From CATOSP01 sp034422355 (GTDB taxonomy: Bacteria; Chloroflexota; Dehalococcoidia; Lucifugimonadales; UBA3495), in the NCBI GenBank assembly GCA_034422355.1, contig DAOUJS010000124.1:1-64000 (forward strand): a DNA stretch of 64,000 nt. The letters run 5' to 3'. Numbering within the stretch: position 1 is the first letter of the stretch; every line of letters begins with the position of its first letter. Shown in pieces: positions 47,130 to 56,216 of the stretch. The position numbers and the translations under genes were made by a program. Below the pieces are notes generated by a model. The model was not told the origin of the DNA. It did not search any database and worked only from the letters and a program-made list of their open reading frames with translations.

Positions 47130-48405
47130 TGCACCAAACCGTCCATTCCTGCCCCTCTCCGGGCTGCGTGTGCTGGAGGTGGCCGGCATGATTGCCGGTC
47201 CCTACTGCGGCAAGTTGCTGGCGTCCCTGGGCGCGGACGTGGTCAAGGTGGAGCCGCCGGTGACCGGCGACCCCGCCCGGCGCCAGGGGCCGTTCCCCGG
47301 CGATGTGCCACACCCGGAACGCAGCGGCCTCTTCCTCTACATGAACACCGGCAAGAGGGGCGTGACCCTCAACCTCGAAGACCCCCAGGGCCGGGCGATG
47401 CTGTCTGAACTCGCCGCCAACGCAGACGCTCTCATCCACGACCGCCAGCCTCCGGCACGTGACCACGAGGGGTTGGAAACCGATACGCTGGCCGATGCCA
47501 ACCCCAACCTGATAGTCGCCTCGGTCACTCCCTTCGGCGGCTGGGGGCCTTACGCCGGTTACCGCGCCCACGATGTCAACGTATTCCACGCCGGAGGCGA
47601 GGGCTGGCTGCTCCCCAATGGCCTCGCGCTGGACACCTTCCCCGACCGTGCTCCCATAGCCGCCGGGAGCCAGATGGGTTCCTACCAGGGAGGGTTGACC
47701 GCCGCCCTTGGAGTGGCGGCGGCGGTGTACGCCCGCGCCAACGGGTCCCCAGGCCAGCCGGTTGACTGCTCCATGCAGGAGGCCCAGTTGTCCCTCGGAT
47801 ACGTGCCCATCCAGCGTCTCGAAGAGGAGGGAATCGTTGAGGACCGGTTCGCCCGCTACTTCCGCATCGGCGGCGTGCTTCCCGCCCAGGACGGCTACGT
47901 CGAGATGCTGACCCTGGAGCCGGGCCAGTGGCAGGGTCTCTCCCGGATGCTGGACGGCCCCGACTGGGCCACGATGGAGAGTTTCCAGAACCCCGGCGAG
48001 AAGCGGGCCGAGATCAACGCGCATCTGCGGGAGTGGTTTTCCGCCCACAGCAAGGAATGGCTCTACCGGGAGGCCCAGTCCCACGGGGTCCCAATCGCGC
48101 CCTACTACACCCCCGGCGAGGTCTTTAACAGCCAGCAGCAGCGGGGCCGCGATTTCTACTTCGAGGTAGACCATACCGCCGCTGGCAGCTACGATTACGC
48201 CGGGCCACCCTTCCGCACGCAATTCGGACCCTCAGCGGCCGCTCCGGACCGAAGCCACGCAGAGGACCCGTCCCTTGATCCAGCAGGGTCTCCCCAGGAC
48301 CCGGCGCGCGCGCCGCTGCTTGGCGAACACAACCGGCAGGTCTACCTGGACCTGGGCTACTCTCTCCAGGGCATAGTCGCGCTGGCCCGCGCCGGAGTGA
48401 TTTAA
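47119..48405 (+). CDS. CaiB/BaiF-family CoA-transferase, first of an adjacent pair
   Basis: A 428-residue class III CoA-transferase. The start block is LRVLEVAGMIAGPYCGKLLA then SLGADVVKVEPPVTGDP, closest to the gene at 37682. The catalytic Asp is in GQPVDCSMQEAQLSLGY. The C-terminus is RAPLLGEHNRQVYLDLGYSL. It lies 5 bases before a second, more divergent CoA-transferase gene. Neighbouring class III subunits can form a heteromer, as in the succinyl-CoA:malate CoA-transferase SmtAB of Chloroflexus; whether that is so here is a guess. Confidence 0.9.
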   Translation: MTSSAPNRPFLPLSGLRVLEVAGMIAGPYCGKLLASLGADVVKVEPPVTGDPARRQGPFPGDVPHPERSGLFLYMNTGKRGVTLNLEDPQGRAMLSELAANADALIHDRQPPARDHEGLETDTLADANPNLIVASVTPFGGWGPYAGYRAHDVNVFHAGGEGWLLPNGLALDTFPDRAPIAAGSQMGSYQGGLTAALGVAAAVYARANGSPGQPVDCSMQEAQLSLGYVPIQRLEEEGIVEDRFARYFRIGGVLPAQDGYVEMLTLEPGQWQGLSRMLDGPDWATMESFQNPGEKRAEINAHLREWFSAHSKEWLYREAQSHGVPIAPYYTPGEVFNSQQQRGRDFYFEVDHTAAGSYDYAGPPFRTQFGPSAAAPDRSHAEDPSLDPAGSPQDPARAPLLGEHNRQVYLDLGYSLQGIVALARAGVI

Positions 48406-48410
48406 CGGAT

Positions 48411-49676
48411 ATGGCCGCAGACGCAACCCACCAGGCTGCCGGAAATAACAAGGGGCCGCTGTCCGGCGTCCGCGTTGCCGACTTCTCCGTCCACGCGGCG
48501 GGGCCATTCGCCGGGCTGATGCTGGCGGAGCTTGGGGCGCAGGTCATCAAGATCGAAAGCTCGGCGCGGCTGGACATTACCCGCCGTCCCCACACCATGT
48601 ACGGCAAGCCTCCCTCCGGCTTCGAGCAGGTCAACGCCAACAAGATGTCCATCACCCTCAACCTCAAGGAGCCGAGGGCGGTCGAGCTTGCCCTGGAACT
48701 GGTGCGCCTCAGCGACATGGTGCTGGAGAACTTCCGCCCCGGCGTGCTGGAGCGGCTGGGCTTGGGCTTCGAGCGGCTCCGTGATGTCAAGCGCGACCTG
48801 CTCATGGTGTCCATCTCGGCCAATGGACAGACCGGACCGGAGCGGGGCTATTCCGGTTACGCCCCCATGTTCGCCGCCGCCGGAGGGCTGGGTTTTCTCA
48901 CCGGCTATCCCGACGGCCCGCCCGTGGAGCTTCGCCACGCCATGGACCACACCGGCGGAGTGATGGGAGCCCTGTGCGCAGTCGCCGCCCTGTGCGGCAG
49001 GGCCAACGGCCCCGTGTCTTCCGGAACGGCACCCGCCGCAGACGGCGGCCGCAGCCTCCACCTCGACGTATCGGTGCGGGACGTGGCCACCGCCTTCATC
49101 GGCCCCGCCCTTCTCGACTACGCCATGAACCAGCGCGAGCAGGCGCCCCAGGGCAACGGCAACGGCGCAGCATCGCCCTATGGGGTTTACCGCTGCAGGG
49201 GCGATGACCAGTGGGTCAGCATCGCCGTGGTTTCCGACAGTGAATGGCATGGTCTCCGCCGCGCCCTCGGAAACCCGGGCTGGACCGGAGAAACCCGCTT
49301 CGGTGACGGCTATCAGCGCTGGCTCCACCGAGCCGAGCTGGACCAATGCCTGGAGGGATGGACCAGCCAGCGCACACCGTGGGAAGTCACAGAAGCGCTT
49401 CAGGCCGAGGGAGTCGCCGCCTTCCCGTCCATGTCCGCCGACCAGCTCATGGCCGACCCTCACCTGTCGGCCCGCAACTCATTCCCCGAGGTCTCCCACC
49501 CGGAGCGTGGCCGACAACGGGGCGTGGCCCCGCCGTGGCGGTTCGGACGCACCCCGGCCCGTCTCGATGGTTGGACCCCCGAACTGGGCGAGGACAACGA
49601 CGCGGTGTTCCACGGCCTGATGGGAATCCCCATCAAAGAGGTGAGGACACTTCAGGAAGCGAAGGTCATCTGGTAG
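48411..49676 (+). CDS. CaiB/BaiF-family CoA-transferase, second of an adjacent pair
   Basis: A 421-residue class III CoA-transferase. The start block is VRVADFSVHAAGPFAGLMLA then ELGAQVIKIESSARLD, and the segment FEQVNANKMSITLNLKEPRA resembles the gene at 43037. The catalytic position appears as SLHLDVSVRDVATAFIG with Asp present. The C-terminus reads TPELGEDNDAVFHGLMGI, where the usual GQHN is GEDN. A linker with SGTAPAADGG is unusual. It follows the preceding gene by 5 bases, so the two are co-translated units of one operon. Confidence 0.9.
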   Translation: MAADATHQAAGNNKGPLSGVRVADFSVHAAGPFAGLMLAELGAQVIKIESSARLDITRRPHTMYGKPPSGFEQVNANKMSITLNLKEPRAVELALELVRLSDMVLENFRPGVLERLGLGFERLRDVKRDLLMVSISANGQTGPERGYSGYAPMFAAAGGLGFLTGYPDGPPVELRHAMDHTGGVMGALCAVAALCGRANGPVSSGTAPAADGGRSLHLDVSVRDVATAFIGPALLDYAMNQREQAPQGNGNGAASPYGVYRCRGDDQWVSIAVVSDSEWHGLRRALGNPGWTGETRFGDGYQRWLHRAELDQCLEGWTSQRTPWEVTEALQAEGVAAFPSMSADQLMADPHLSARNSFPEVSHPERGRQRGVAPPWRFGRTPARLDGWTPELGEDNDAVFHGLMGIPIKEVRTLQEAKVIW

Positions 49677-49809
49677 GACCGGCGGCACTGGCGCTGCCGG
49701 GCGTCCCACGGCCTTTTCCCGGCTGTCCACAAGACTTACAATGGGCTATGATGGCCGGAGCGGGTCGGGACGGCGCCCATGGCAGCGGCTGATATTTCAG
49801 GGGGGGCAG

Positions 49810-50232
49810 ATGACTACGATCCCGGAGTTGAAAGAACAGTACGAGAGCCTGGACCAACGGCTGACCATCCGGGACGAGGGGGCCATAGACACGGAGTGCC
49901 TGCTGGCCTTCGAGTACGAGTATCCCGACCAGCAGGCGGTGGTCAGCGTGGACACTGACGAGTTCACCGCGGTGTGTCCCTGGACCGGCCTTCCGGACGT
50001 GGGCACGGTCACGATATCCTACGTGCCGCAGCGGAGCTGCATCGAACTCAAGTCCCTGAAGTATTACCTGCTGTCCTTCCGCGACGTGGGAATCGTTCAG
50101 GAACACGCGGCCAACCGCATCCTAAAGGACCTGGCGGATTTGTGCCGCCCCCGCAGCATGAAAGTAACCCTGGACTACAAGGTGCGGGGCGGGATTCACT
50201 GCTCCGTTTCTGTGGACTACCCCGGCGAATGA
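49810..50232 (+). CDS. queF: NADPH-dependent 7-cyano-7-deazaguanine reductase, QueF
   Basis: Reduces preQ0 to preQ1 in queuosine synthesis. The 140-residue protein (unimodular type) has the catalytic Cys in FTAVCPWTGLPDVGTVTISY, the family motif CIELKSLKYYLLSFRDVGIV then QEHAANRI, and the late PRSMKVTLDYKVRGGIHCSV. The ATG at 49810 has GGGGGGCAG upstream. The following 210 bases (50233-50442) are AT-rich and hold no gene; they contain several promoter-like boxes but nothing resembling a preQ1 riboswitch. Confidence 0.95.
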   Translation: MTTIPELKEQYESLDQRLTIRDEGAIDTECLLAFEYEYPDQQAVVSVDTDEFTAVCPWTGLPDVGTVTISYVPQRSCIELKSLKYYLLSFRDVGIVQEHAANRILKDLADLCRPRSMKVTLDYKVRGGIHCSVSVDYPGE

Positions 50233-50442
50233 CGGATTATTCCGAAGTCAAACAACCATCCATGAAGTGAAAACATGTACATGTGAGTAATACATTCGTA
50301 CCTTGTCAGTGATAGGCCACACGCTTATCAACACTACAAAGCTATATTGTCAACACTCGGGCGCATTCCATAAACGTAAATGCGTACCTCGGAAAAGTGT
50401 ATGCTTCAACATAAGTGTACCCCTGTAGCAAATGTGTAGCAA

Positions 50443-50874
50443 ATGTACTTGGTAAGGATTGAGACCACATTCGACAGCGGGCACCGGCTGTTGGACTACG
50501 ACGGCAAGTGCGCCTATCCCCACGGCCACACCTACAAGGCAGAGGTGTTCCTGGGTGGGAATTCCCTGGATTCCCAGGGACTGGTGTTCGATTTCACCGA
50601 CCTGAAACGCCTGGTCAAGGGCTGGGTCGACGACAACTGGGACCACGCCTTCCTGGTCAACAGCCGCGACACGGAGATGATCAATGCCCTGGCCGGACTG
50701 ACCAAGAGCCGGGTCTACCAGTTCGACCGGGAGAACCCTTCCTGCGAGGTCATCTGCCGAACGCTGTTCAACACGGTGGCCGAGTTGTGCGGAATCGCGC
50801 CTGCCAAGGTCAAGGTGTGGGAGTCCGAAGACCAGTACGCAGAATACTCACAGCGGACCGTTCCAGGTGGTTAG
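50443..50874 (+). CDS. queD: 6-carboxy-5,6,7,8-tetrahydropterin synthase, QueD
   Basis: Converts dihydroneopterin triphosphate to carboxytetrahydropterin, the first committed step to 7-deazaguanines. The 143-residue protein has the zinc ligands in FDSGHRLL and PHGHTYKAEVFL, the LVFDFTDLKRLVKGWVDDNW then DHAFLVN segment, and the final KVKVWESEDQYAEY. No Shine-Dalgarno sequence is evident at the ATG at 50443, which lies inside an 11-bp tandem duplication (tgtagcaaatg twice). It overlaps queC by 8 bases. Confidence 0.93.
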   Translation: MYLVRIETTFDSGHRLLDYDGKCAYPHGHTYKAEVFLGGNSLDSQGLVFDFTDLKRLVKGWVDDNWDHAFLVNSRDTEMINALAGLTKSRVYQFDRENPSCEVICRTLFNTVAELCGIAPAKVKVWESEDQYAEYSQRTVPGG

Positions 50875-51610
50875 CTACGGGGTAACCCTGCTCTCCGGCG
50901 GCCTGGATTCCACCACCGTTGCGTGCCTGGCCAAGGCTGAAACCGACCACCTCACGGCCCTCACGTTCCACTACGGGCAGACCCACAGTAGGGAAGTGGA
51001 CTGCGCCCGCGAGATCGCCGAGGTCCTGGGCATCCCCATCGAACTGATGGACATCTCGTTCTTCGGGCGCGTCGCATGGTACTCGGCCCTGACCAACCCC
51101 GGCCGGTTTCCCATCCCCGGAAACCAGCCGGCGGAGCAGATGGGGGCCAGCATCCCCATCACCTACGTCCCGCTGCGCAACACCTTCTTCCTTGCCCTGG
51201 CCGCCGCATTCCTTGAAAGCCAGGTCCTGTACGCCATCGAGCATGAGGGGCTGGACCCCGCCGTGCTGACGGCCCGGCTCTACATGGCCCCCAACGCCAT
51301 TGACTACAGCGGCTATCCCGACTGCCGCCCGGAATACTTCGAGAAGATCGGCGAGGGGCTGGCCTACGGGAGCAAGCTCTGGGCCGAGTACCACGTACAT
51401 TTCTCGGTGCATACTCCAATAATTAGTATGTCAAAACGGGAAATTGTGAAATTGGGAATCGAGCTGGGCGCTCCCCTTGGGTACACGTGGAGTTGCTACG
51501 AGGGCGGGGAGTCTCCCTGCGGCATCTGCGATAGCTGCCTGCTGCGGGCCAAGGGGTTTCAGGAGGCAGGGGTCCCCGATCCGGCGCTGACCAGGCTGGG
51601 CGGGAACTGA
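50867..51610 (+). CDS. queC: 7-cyano-7-deazaguanine synthase, QueC
   Basis: ATP-dependent conversion of 7-carboxy-7-deazaguanine to preQ0. The 247-residue protein starts with GTG and shows the PP-loop VTLLSGGLDSTTVACLAKAE, the HYGQTHSREVDCAREIAEVL segment, ITYVPLRNTFFLALAAAFLE, and the zinc site WSCYEGGESPCGICDSCLLR. One stretch (YAIEHEGLDPAVLTARLYMA, about residues 122-141) is longer than in the Bacillus enzyme. It sits in a tightly packed run queD-queC-queE. Confidence 0.95.
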   Translation: MVSYGVTLLSGGLDSTTVACLAKAETDHLTALTFHYGQTHSREVDCAREIAEVLGIPIELMDISFFGRVAWYSALTNPGRFPIPGNQPAEQMGASIPITYVPLRNTFFLALAAAFLESQVLYAIEHEGLDPAVLTARLYMAPNAIDYSGYPDCRPEYFEKIGEGLAYGSKLWAEYHVHFSVHTPIISMSKREIVKLGIELGAPLGYTWSCYEGGESPCGICDSCLLRAKGFQEAGVPDPALTRLGGN

Positions 51611-52320
51611 TGGCGCTGCGGGTTAGCCGCCAGTCAAGCGGCAGGCCGGAGATATTCCACTCCCTACAGGGAGAGGGGGCGAATATCGGCGCGGCAACGG
51701 TGTTCCTGCGGCTGGCCCAGTGCAATCTGGCCTGCTCCTGGTGCGACACCAAGTATACCTGGGACTGGGACAACTACCGCTATGAGGACGAGGTGATGAC
51801 CCTGGCCGTGGACGAGGTGCGGGACGCGGTGCTGGCCTACGGCTGCCCCCACCTGGTCATTACCGGCGGCGAGCCCCTTTTGCAGCAGCGGGATCTCTCG
51901 CACCTTGCGGCGTCGCTCAGGGAGTCGGGCTTTTTCTGCGAGGTTGAGACCAACGGCACCATACCCCCCGACCCGGAGTTGCAGGCGAACATCGACCAGT
52001 GGAACGTCTCCCCTAAGCTGGCCAACTCCGGCAACCCGCTGGCGCGCCGCACTGTCCCCAAGGTACTGGAGGGGTTCGCCGGGATGCCCAGGGCCTTCTT
52101 CAAGTTTGTCGTCGTCAGCCCCGGCGACCTGGCCGAGGTCTGCGAGTTGCGGGACCAGTTCAACATCCCCCCTGAACGGATAATCCTGATGCCCGAGGGC
52201 AGATCATACGAGACCCTCCGAGAACGCAGCCGTTGGATTTCCGACGCCTGCGTCAGGGAAGGGTTCCGCTTCTCCACCCGACTCCATATCCTCCTCTGGG
52301 CCGACGAGCGGGGGAGGTGA
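51610..52320 (+). CDS. queE: 7-carboxy-7-deazaguanine synthase, QueE
   Basis: Radical SAM enzyme making 7-carboxy-7-deazaguanine. The 236-residue protein begins EIFHSLQGEGANIGAATVFL then RLAQCNLACSWCDTKYTWDW. In the usual CxxxCxxC cluster motif the spacing seen is C-NLA-C-SW-C, which fits. ITGGEPLLQQ is the glycine-rich SAM contact, and the VETNGT and WNVSPKLANSGN blocks follow. The ATG overlaps the queC stop as TGATGG, so the two are coupled. Confidence 0.95.
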   Translation: MALRVSRQSSGRPEIFHSLQGEGANIGAATVFLRLAQCNLACSWCDTKYTWDWDNYRYEDEVMTLAVDEVRDAVLAYGCPHLVITGGEPLLQQRDLSHLAASLRESGFFCEVETNGTIPPDPELQANIDQWNVSPKLANSGNPLARRTVPKVLEGFAGMPRAFFKFVVVSPGDLAEVCELRDQFNIPPERIILMPEGRSYETLRERSRWISDACVREGFRFSTRLHILLWADERGR

Positions 52321-52429
52321 CAGGGCCTTTAGCCGGTGGAATGTATCGCAGAGTAAAAACCGGCCTTGACAGGGCTGGCCATTTCAAGCCATGCCTGCAC
52401 CACTACCAACCTGTCTAATATGTCGATGA

Positions 52430-52822
52430 ATGACGGATGGAAGCATGGTAGCTACTGACCGGGTGAATGAGCTTTTCGACGATGCGCGCTCCCTTCATGC
52501 CAGTGCGCTGGAGAGGCTGGAGGCGGGGGACATCCGGGATGCTGCGGAAAAGGCATGGTGCGCCACCAAGCGGGCCACCGACGCCCTGATATTGGCCAGG
52601 ACCGGTGGCGCTCCTTCGACCACGTCCCAGACGTCCGGTGGAATTCGCGCTCTAGGGCAGGAGGGCGGTGCGCTGGCATCCCTGCGCACCCGTTTCAGTG
52701 ACATAGCGCATTACTTGCACTCAGACTGTTTCTACGATGGCCACTGCGAACCGGAAGAGTTTATCGCGGACCTCATACGGTCAACCTCTGACTACATCCG
52801 GGACGCTGAGGGCCTGGCCTGA
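52430..52822 (+). CDS. HEPN/PaREP1-like small helical protein
   Basis: A 130-residue all-helical protein. The first helix pair reads ELFDDARSLHASALERLEAG then DIRDAAEKAWCATKRATDAL, as in PaREP1/HEPN proteins, and the RTRFSDIAHYLHSDCFYDGH block carries an R-x(n)-H like element that in HEPN RNases is catalytic. The start could be the ATG at 52430 or one at 52445. No minimal nucleotidyltransferase partner, common with HEPN antitoxin systems, is next to it. Confidence 0.65.
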   Translation: MTDGSMVATDRVNELFDDARSLHASALERLEAGDIRDAAEKAWCATKRATDALILARTGGAPSTTSQTSGGIRALGQEGGALASLRTRFSDIAHYLHSDCFYDGHCEPEEFIADLIRSTSDYIRDAEGLA

Positions 52823-52873
52823 TTCAACCCTGCCAGTTTCCTGACTCAACCTCTGCTTTGCCCCTAGTCAAGG

Positions 52874-54223
52874 CTACCCCAGCAACCCCGTCAGCTCGTT
52901 CACATCTTCCACATCGTCCAGCCGCGACACCATTTCTATGACCTGCCCGGTCTTCTCCTCTCCCAGCGTTGGGCCTGCCAGGAAGCGGAACTTTGCCAGC
53001 AGTTCCTCGTGGGGCGCGGGGTTGCGGGCGTCGCCGCGTTGGGCCGTCACCTGGCTCTGGAAAGTGCGCCCGTCGCGCAGCTCCACCGACACGCGGGCCG
53101 AGGGGTAATCGTAGCGCTTGAAGTTCATCTCCGGGTCCGCCGACACCTCAACCCGCCGGGCCAGGGATAGCACAGCATCGTTGGTTATGGCATCGGGGTA
53201 GAATGCGGTTACGTCGGTGCGACCGGTCTCGATGGATGCCGCCACCGCGTAGGGGATGGAAAACTTGGCCGCCAGCATGGTCTCCGGCTCCGGGTCGGCC
53301 ATGATCAGCGCCAGCGGCGGCGTTTCCACCCGGACGCGTCTGACCTCCGGCGGCTTGAATTCCTCCCGCTGCACGATCTCGAGCACGGCGTCCAGCACCG
53401 GGTGGTTGTAGAGGCAGCAGGCGTGGAACTTGAAGTAGTTCTGCTGGATGCGGTAGGACCCCGCCTCGCCCAGGCCCGCAACCGCCGTCTCCGTGTCAAA
53501 GCCGGTGCCGAGGATGCTGCCGTAGACGTCCGCGGGCGCGTCGTCCAAAGCGGTGAACCCGCATCCGACCAGCTGAGCGGCCAGTATCCCCTGGAACCCG
53601 GAGCGTCCCGGGTAGAGGTTGCGCACCGTGGCCCCTTCGGTGCAGGGGGCCCAGGTATTGGCGGGACTCATGGATGTTGCCAGGTTCATGGCCGTGCGCA
53701 TGTCCCCCGCGTCGTAGCCGAGCAGCCGCGCCGTGGCCACCGCCGTGCCGATGGCGCCCCAGGTGCCGTGGGAGTGGACCTCGGCCTTCCCGCTGGTGGC
53801 GGAGCCAATCCGCGACGTGATCTCGTATCCGGCGATGACACTCTCCAGCAATGCCCTGCCGCTGGCCCGCCGCTCCTCGGCCACGGCGATAGCCCCCGGC
53901 GTCACGTGGATTGACGGGTGCCCGCCGCCCAGCCGCGTGCCCTCGTCCATCTCCAGGCAGACTCCGGCGGTGGCGTTGACCATCGCGGCATAGCCCGCCT
54001 GCACCTGCCCGCCGTGGCCCATGACGGTGGAAGCGCCTCCCGGCCCAAGGGCGCCAGCCAGCTTGGCGAAGTTGGCGTTTTCCGGCTGCCTGCTCCCCGC
54101 CAGTATCGCGCCGATGGTGTCCAGCACCACGTTCCGCGCGGCGTCAATGGTGGAGCCATCCAACTGGTCAAGGGTTAGCCCGGCGGCAAATGCGGACAAG
54201 CGGTCCAGGTATTCGGCAGACAT
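52874..54223 (-). CDS. MmgE/PrpD-family protein
   Basis: A 449-residue protein of the 2-methylcitrate dehydratase-like family. The N-terminal helical part shows ARNVVLDTIGAILAGSRQPE, MVNATAGVCLEMDEGTRLGG, GHPSIHVTPGAIAVAEERRA and SHGTWGAIGTAVATARLLGY, all characteristic. Later FKFHACCLYNHPVLDAVLEI then VQREEF follows the family pattern (KFHPCC..H). Members act on propionate-pathway acids, cis-aconitate or other hydroxy acids; the substrate is unknown. It lies 50 bases downstream of the LLM oxidoreductase on the same strand. Confidence 0.9.
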   Translation of the reverse strand: MSAEYLDRLSAFAAGLTLDQLDGSTIDAARNVVLDTIGAILAGSRQPENANFAKLAGALGPGGASTVMGHGGQVQAGYAAMVNATAGVCLEMDEGTRLGGGHPSIHVTPGAIAVAEERRASGRALLESVIAGYEITSRIGSATSGKAEVHSHGTWGAIGTAVATARLLGYDAGDMRTAMNLATSMSPANTWAPCTEGATVRNLYPGRSGFQGILAAQLVGCGFTALDDAPADVYGSILGTGFDTETAVAGLGEAGSYRIQQNYFKFHACCLYNHPVLDAVLEIVQREEFKPPEVRRVRVETPPLALIMADPEPETMLAAKFSIPYAVAASIETGRTDVTAFYPDAITNDAVLSLARRVEVSADPEMNFKRYDYPSARVSVELRDGRTFQSQVTAQRGDARNPAPHEELLAKFRFLAGPTLGEEKTGQVIEMVSRLDDVEDVNELTGLLG

Positions 54224-54273
54224 GGTGTCCTCCTTGTTGGGCTGTGTTGGGTTTCCGGCAGACCCATATTACA

Positions 54274-55398
54274 TTAGGCGAACCACGGCATCACCTTGGT
54301 GGCGAATTCTTCCAGGTTCTTGAGGGTCTTGCGGAGGGGCAATCCTGTATGGGTGAACTCTACCAGCAGGTACTCCAGGTTGCACACCTCCTGAAGTTCC
54401 TGGACCTTCTCAACCACATTATCCGGAGACCCGACCAACAGCGTTCTGGGCTCCAGGAAGTCCCAGTCCAGCTTCACGCCAACGTCCAGCTCTTCGCCCG
54501 GGTTGGTGAACACCTGCCTGCCGCGAAACGGGTCATTGAACACGAACGACGACATGATCGCGGCCTCGGCATCTCTCCGCGCTTCCTCCATCGAAGGGGC
54601 AATGTATGTGGACCGCATCACGGCTTGGTCCTCTCCCAGGCTGAACTGCCGTCCCTCCAGTCCAGACCGGACCTCGGCGTAGAGTTCCATTCGCTGCCGG
54701 ATTCTGGCAGGCGGGGGCTGCCAGTAACAGGCCTTTAGCCCCATCTCAGCTGCGGTCGTGACGGAGTTATCCGTGGACACGGTCATCCAAAGGGGAGGGT
54801 GTGGCTTCTGGAAGGGCCGGGGTGTGACCCGCAGCCTGGTCACCCGGTCCCCGTCCTGCCAGGCCGGGTCAGGAAGGAACGAGGGATGGGAGAACACCGT
54901 ATCCTCAGCGGGGAAACTGTAATTGGCCCCCGTGTGCGAGAAATATGGGGCAGACCAAATCTTGCGGACGATCTCCACCGTCTCCCGGAATAGTTCCCGG
55001 TTCTCCCGGTCCCTGCGCGGGTCGGCGTTGGGGTGAAACTGCGGCCCCTCGTAGGGCCAGATTCCCCGTCCGAACCCAACTTCGATCCGGCCCCTGGTCA
55101 TGTTGTCAAGGATTGACAGGTCTTCAGCCAGGCGTATGGGGTGCCACCAAGGCGCGATGTTGGCCATCTGGCCGACACGAATCCTGGAAGTCCTCGCCGC
55201 CAGGTCCGCACCCAGTAGGATCGGGTTTGGGAGGTCTCCCACCCCATAGGGGCCAAAATGGTGCTCTCCCAACCACATGGCCTCAAACCCCAACTCCTCG
55301 GCAAGGACGGTCTGCTGCCTGAGGTTGTCCAGCATGTCGGCGGCGTTGGTGGCTTCCCCGGCTGACGCTGCCACCGTGGTGAACGCTGCGAACCTCAA
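54274..55398 (-). CDS. LLM-class flavin-dependent oxidoreductase
   Basis: A 374-residue luciferase-like TIM-barrel protein that uses FMNH2 or F420. Visible blocks are AEELGFEAMWLGEHHFGPYG, RTSRIRVGQMANIAPWWHPI, EDLSILDNMTRGRIEVGFGR then GIWPYE, and KPHPPLWMTVSTDNSVTTAA. These follow the bacterial luciferase/alkanal monooxygenase pattern. The start is a TTG at 55398 with AGAGGTG upstream. The typical use is monooxygenation of small organic compounds; the substrate is unknown. Confidence 0.9.
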   Translation of the reverse strand: MRFAAFTTVAASAGEATNAADMLDNLRQQTVLAEELGFEAMWLGEHHFGPYGVGDLPNPILLGADLAARTSRIRVGQMANIAPWWHPIRLAEDLSILDNMTRGRIEVGFGRGIWPYEGPQFHPNADPRRDRENRELFRETVEIVRKIWSAPYFSHTGANYSFPAEDTVFSHPSFLPDPAWQDGDRVTRLRVTPRPFQKPHPPLWMTVSTDNSVTTAAEMGLKACYWQPPPARIRQRMELYAEVRSGLEGRQFSLGEDQAVMRSTYIAPSMEEARRDAEAAIMSSFVFNDPFRGRQVFTNPGEELDVGVKLDWDFLEPRTLLVGSPDNVVEKVQELQEVCNLEYLLVEFTHTGLPLRKTLKNLEEFATKVMPWFA

Positions 55399-56216
55399 AA
55401 ATACACCTCTATCTTTGCAACCCGTACATGCACATGGGGGTGACTATCCAGGCTGTGACATTGGCGTGATGCGATAGCCTCGTGTACTGCTCAGTGGATT
55501 GTGACATACTCACCATGCTATGGAAACTCGCCCCAGCCCTTCCGCGTTCCTGGGCAACCTGCGATCTCCCATGGCTCTGGGAGGAAAACCGCGCTCAGTG
55601 TTCGGCAACACTGGACCAGGATAAAGACCGACCCCGATGATCCTGGTGGGGGCAGAACACCCACACGGTCACGAACACGGGACAGGCGGTGCGGACTGGC
55701 CTCCGCTGCCTTTCAGTCCCAGTCCCTCCCACCAGTAGCAGCCACTGCCTCTGCGCCGTCGTTTGAACCCCATGCCGGTGAGCCGCATTCCCAATTCCCT
55801 TTGCGAAAACCGCCCGCGCCGGGTCCCACAGGCGTCAGTCCGGGTATTCGTCGTACAGGACCCTGGGGCCGTTGCCATCCCCGTGCCTGCCGGGTTTGCT
55901 GAGGACCTTGGCCTGGAGCGCGGTGAACCTGACCCATGTGTCCCATGCTATTCCCGCAAGATGAGAGGTAAGCGGCGGTATTCTGGGAACGATCCTGGAC
56001 TAATTCAAGGTCCCAGGCTCAGTAGTCGGGCAAGAAGGGTAGGCATTTGAGACTTTATCCGGCGGTTTGGGACAATAAAGCGGCGGAGGCGGGATTCCAG
56101 TTGGGGTGTTTTCATGGCAATATCTCAGGGTTGGCCAGGGCGCGTGTACCATTTCGGGGCCATCCTGTCGCTCCCCCCGCTTGCGGATGTAGCCTCTAGC
56201 CATCGCGTTAGCGAGA
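55399..56216. other. Gene-free relic region
   Basis: No intact gene is seen. On the minus strand near 55950-55850 the reading FTALQAKVLSKPGRHGDGNG resembles the arm-binding N-terminus of phage-type tyrosine integrases (L...PGR.GDG.GL) and then meets a stop. At 56203, also leftward, MARGYIRKRGERQ resembles the opening of another integrase type but loses similarity after about ten residues. These are weak hints of a decayed mobile element about 1.5 kb from tRNA-Trp. Confidence 0.35.

Noticed and set aside
50233..50442. preQ1 riboswitch ahead of queD
   Set aside because: I looked for the conserved preQ1-I and preQ1-II elements and found none on either strand.
55713..55946. Minus-strand frame opening MGHMGQVHRAPGQ as a gene
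   Set aside because: The protein-like signal in this interval is in another frame (integrase-like FTALQAKVLSKPGR) and is broken by stops.
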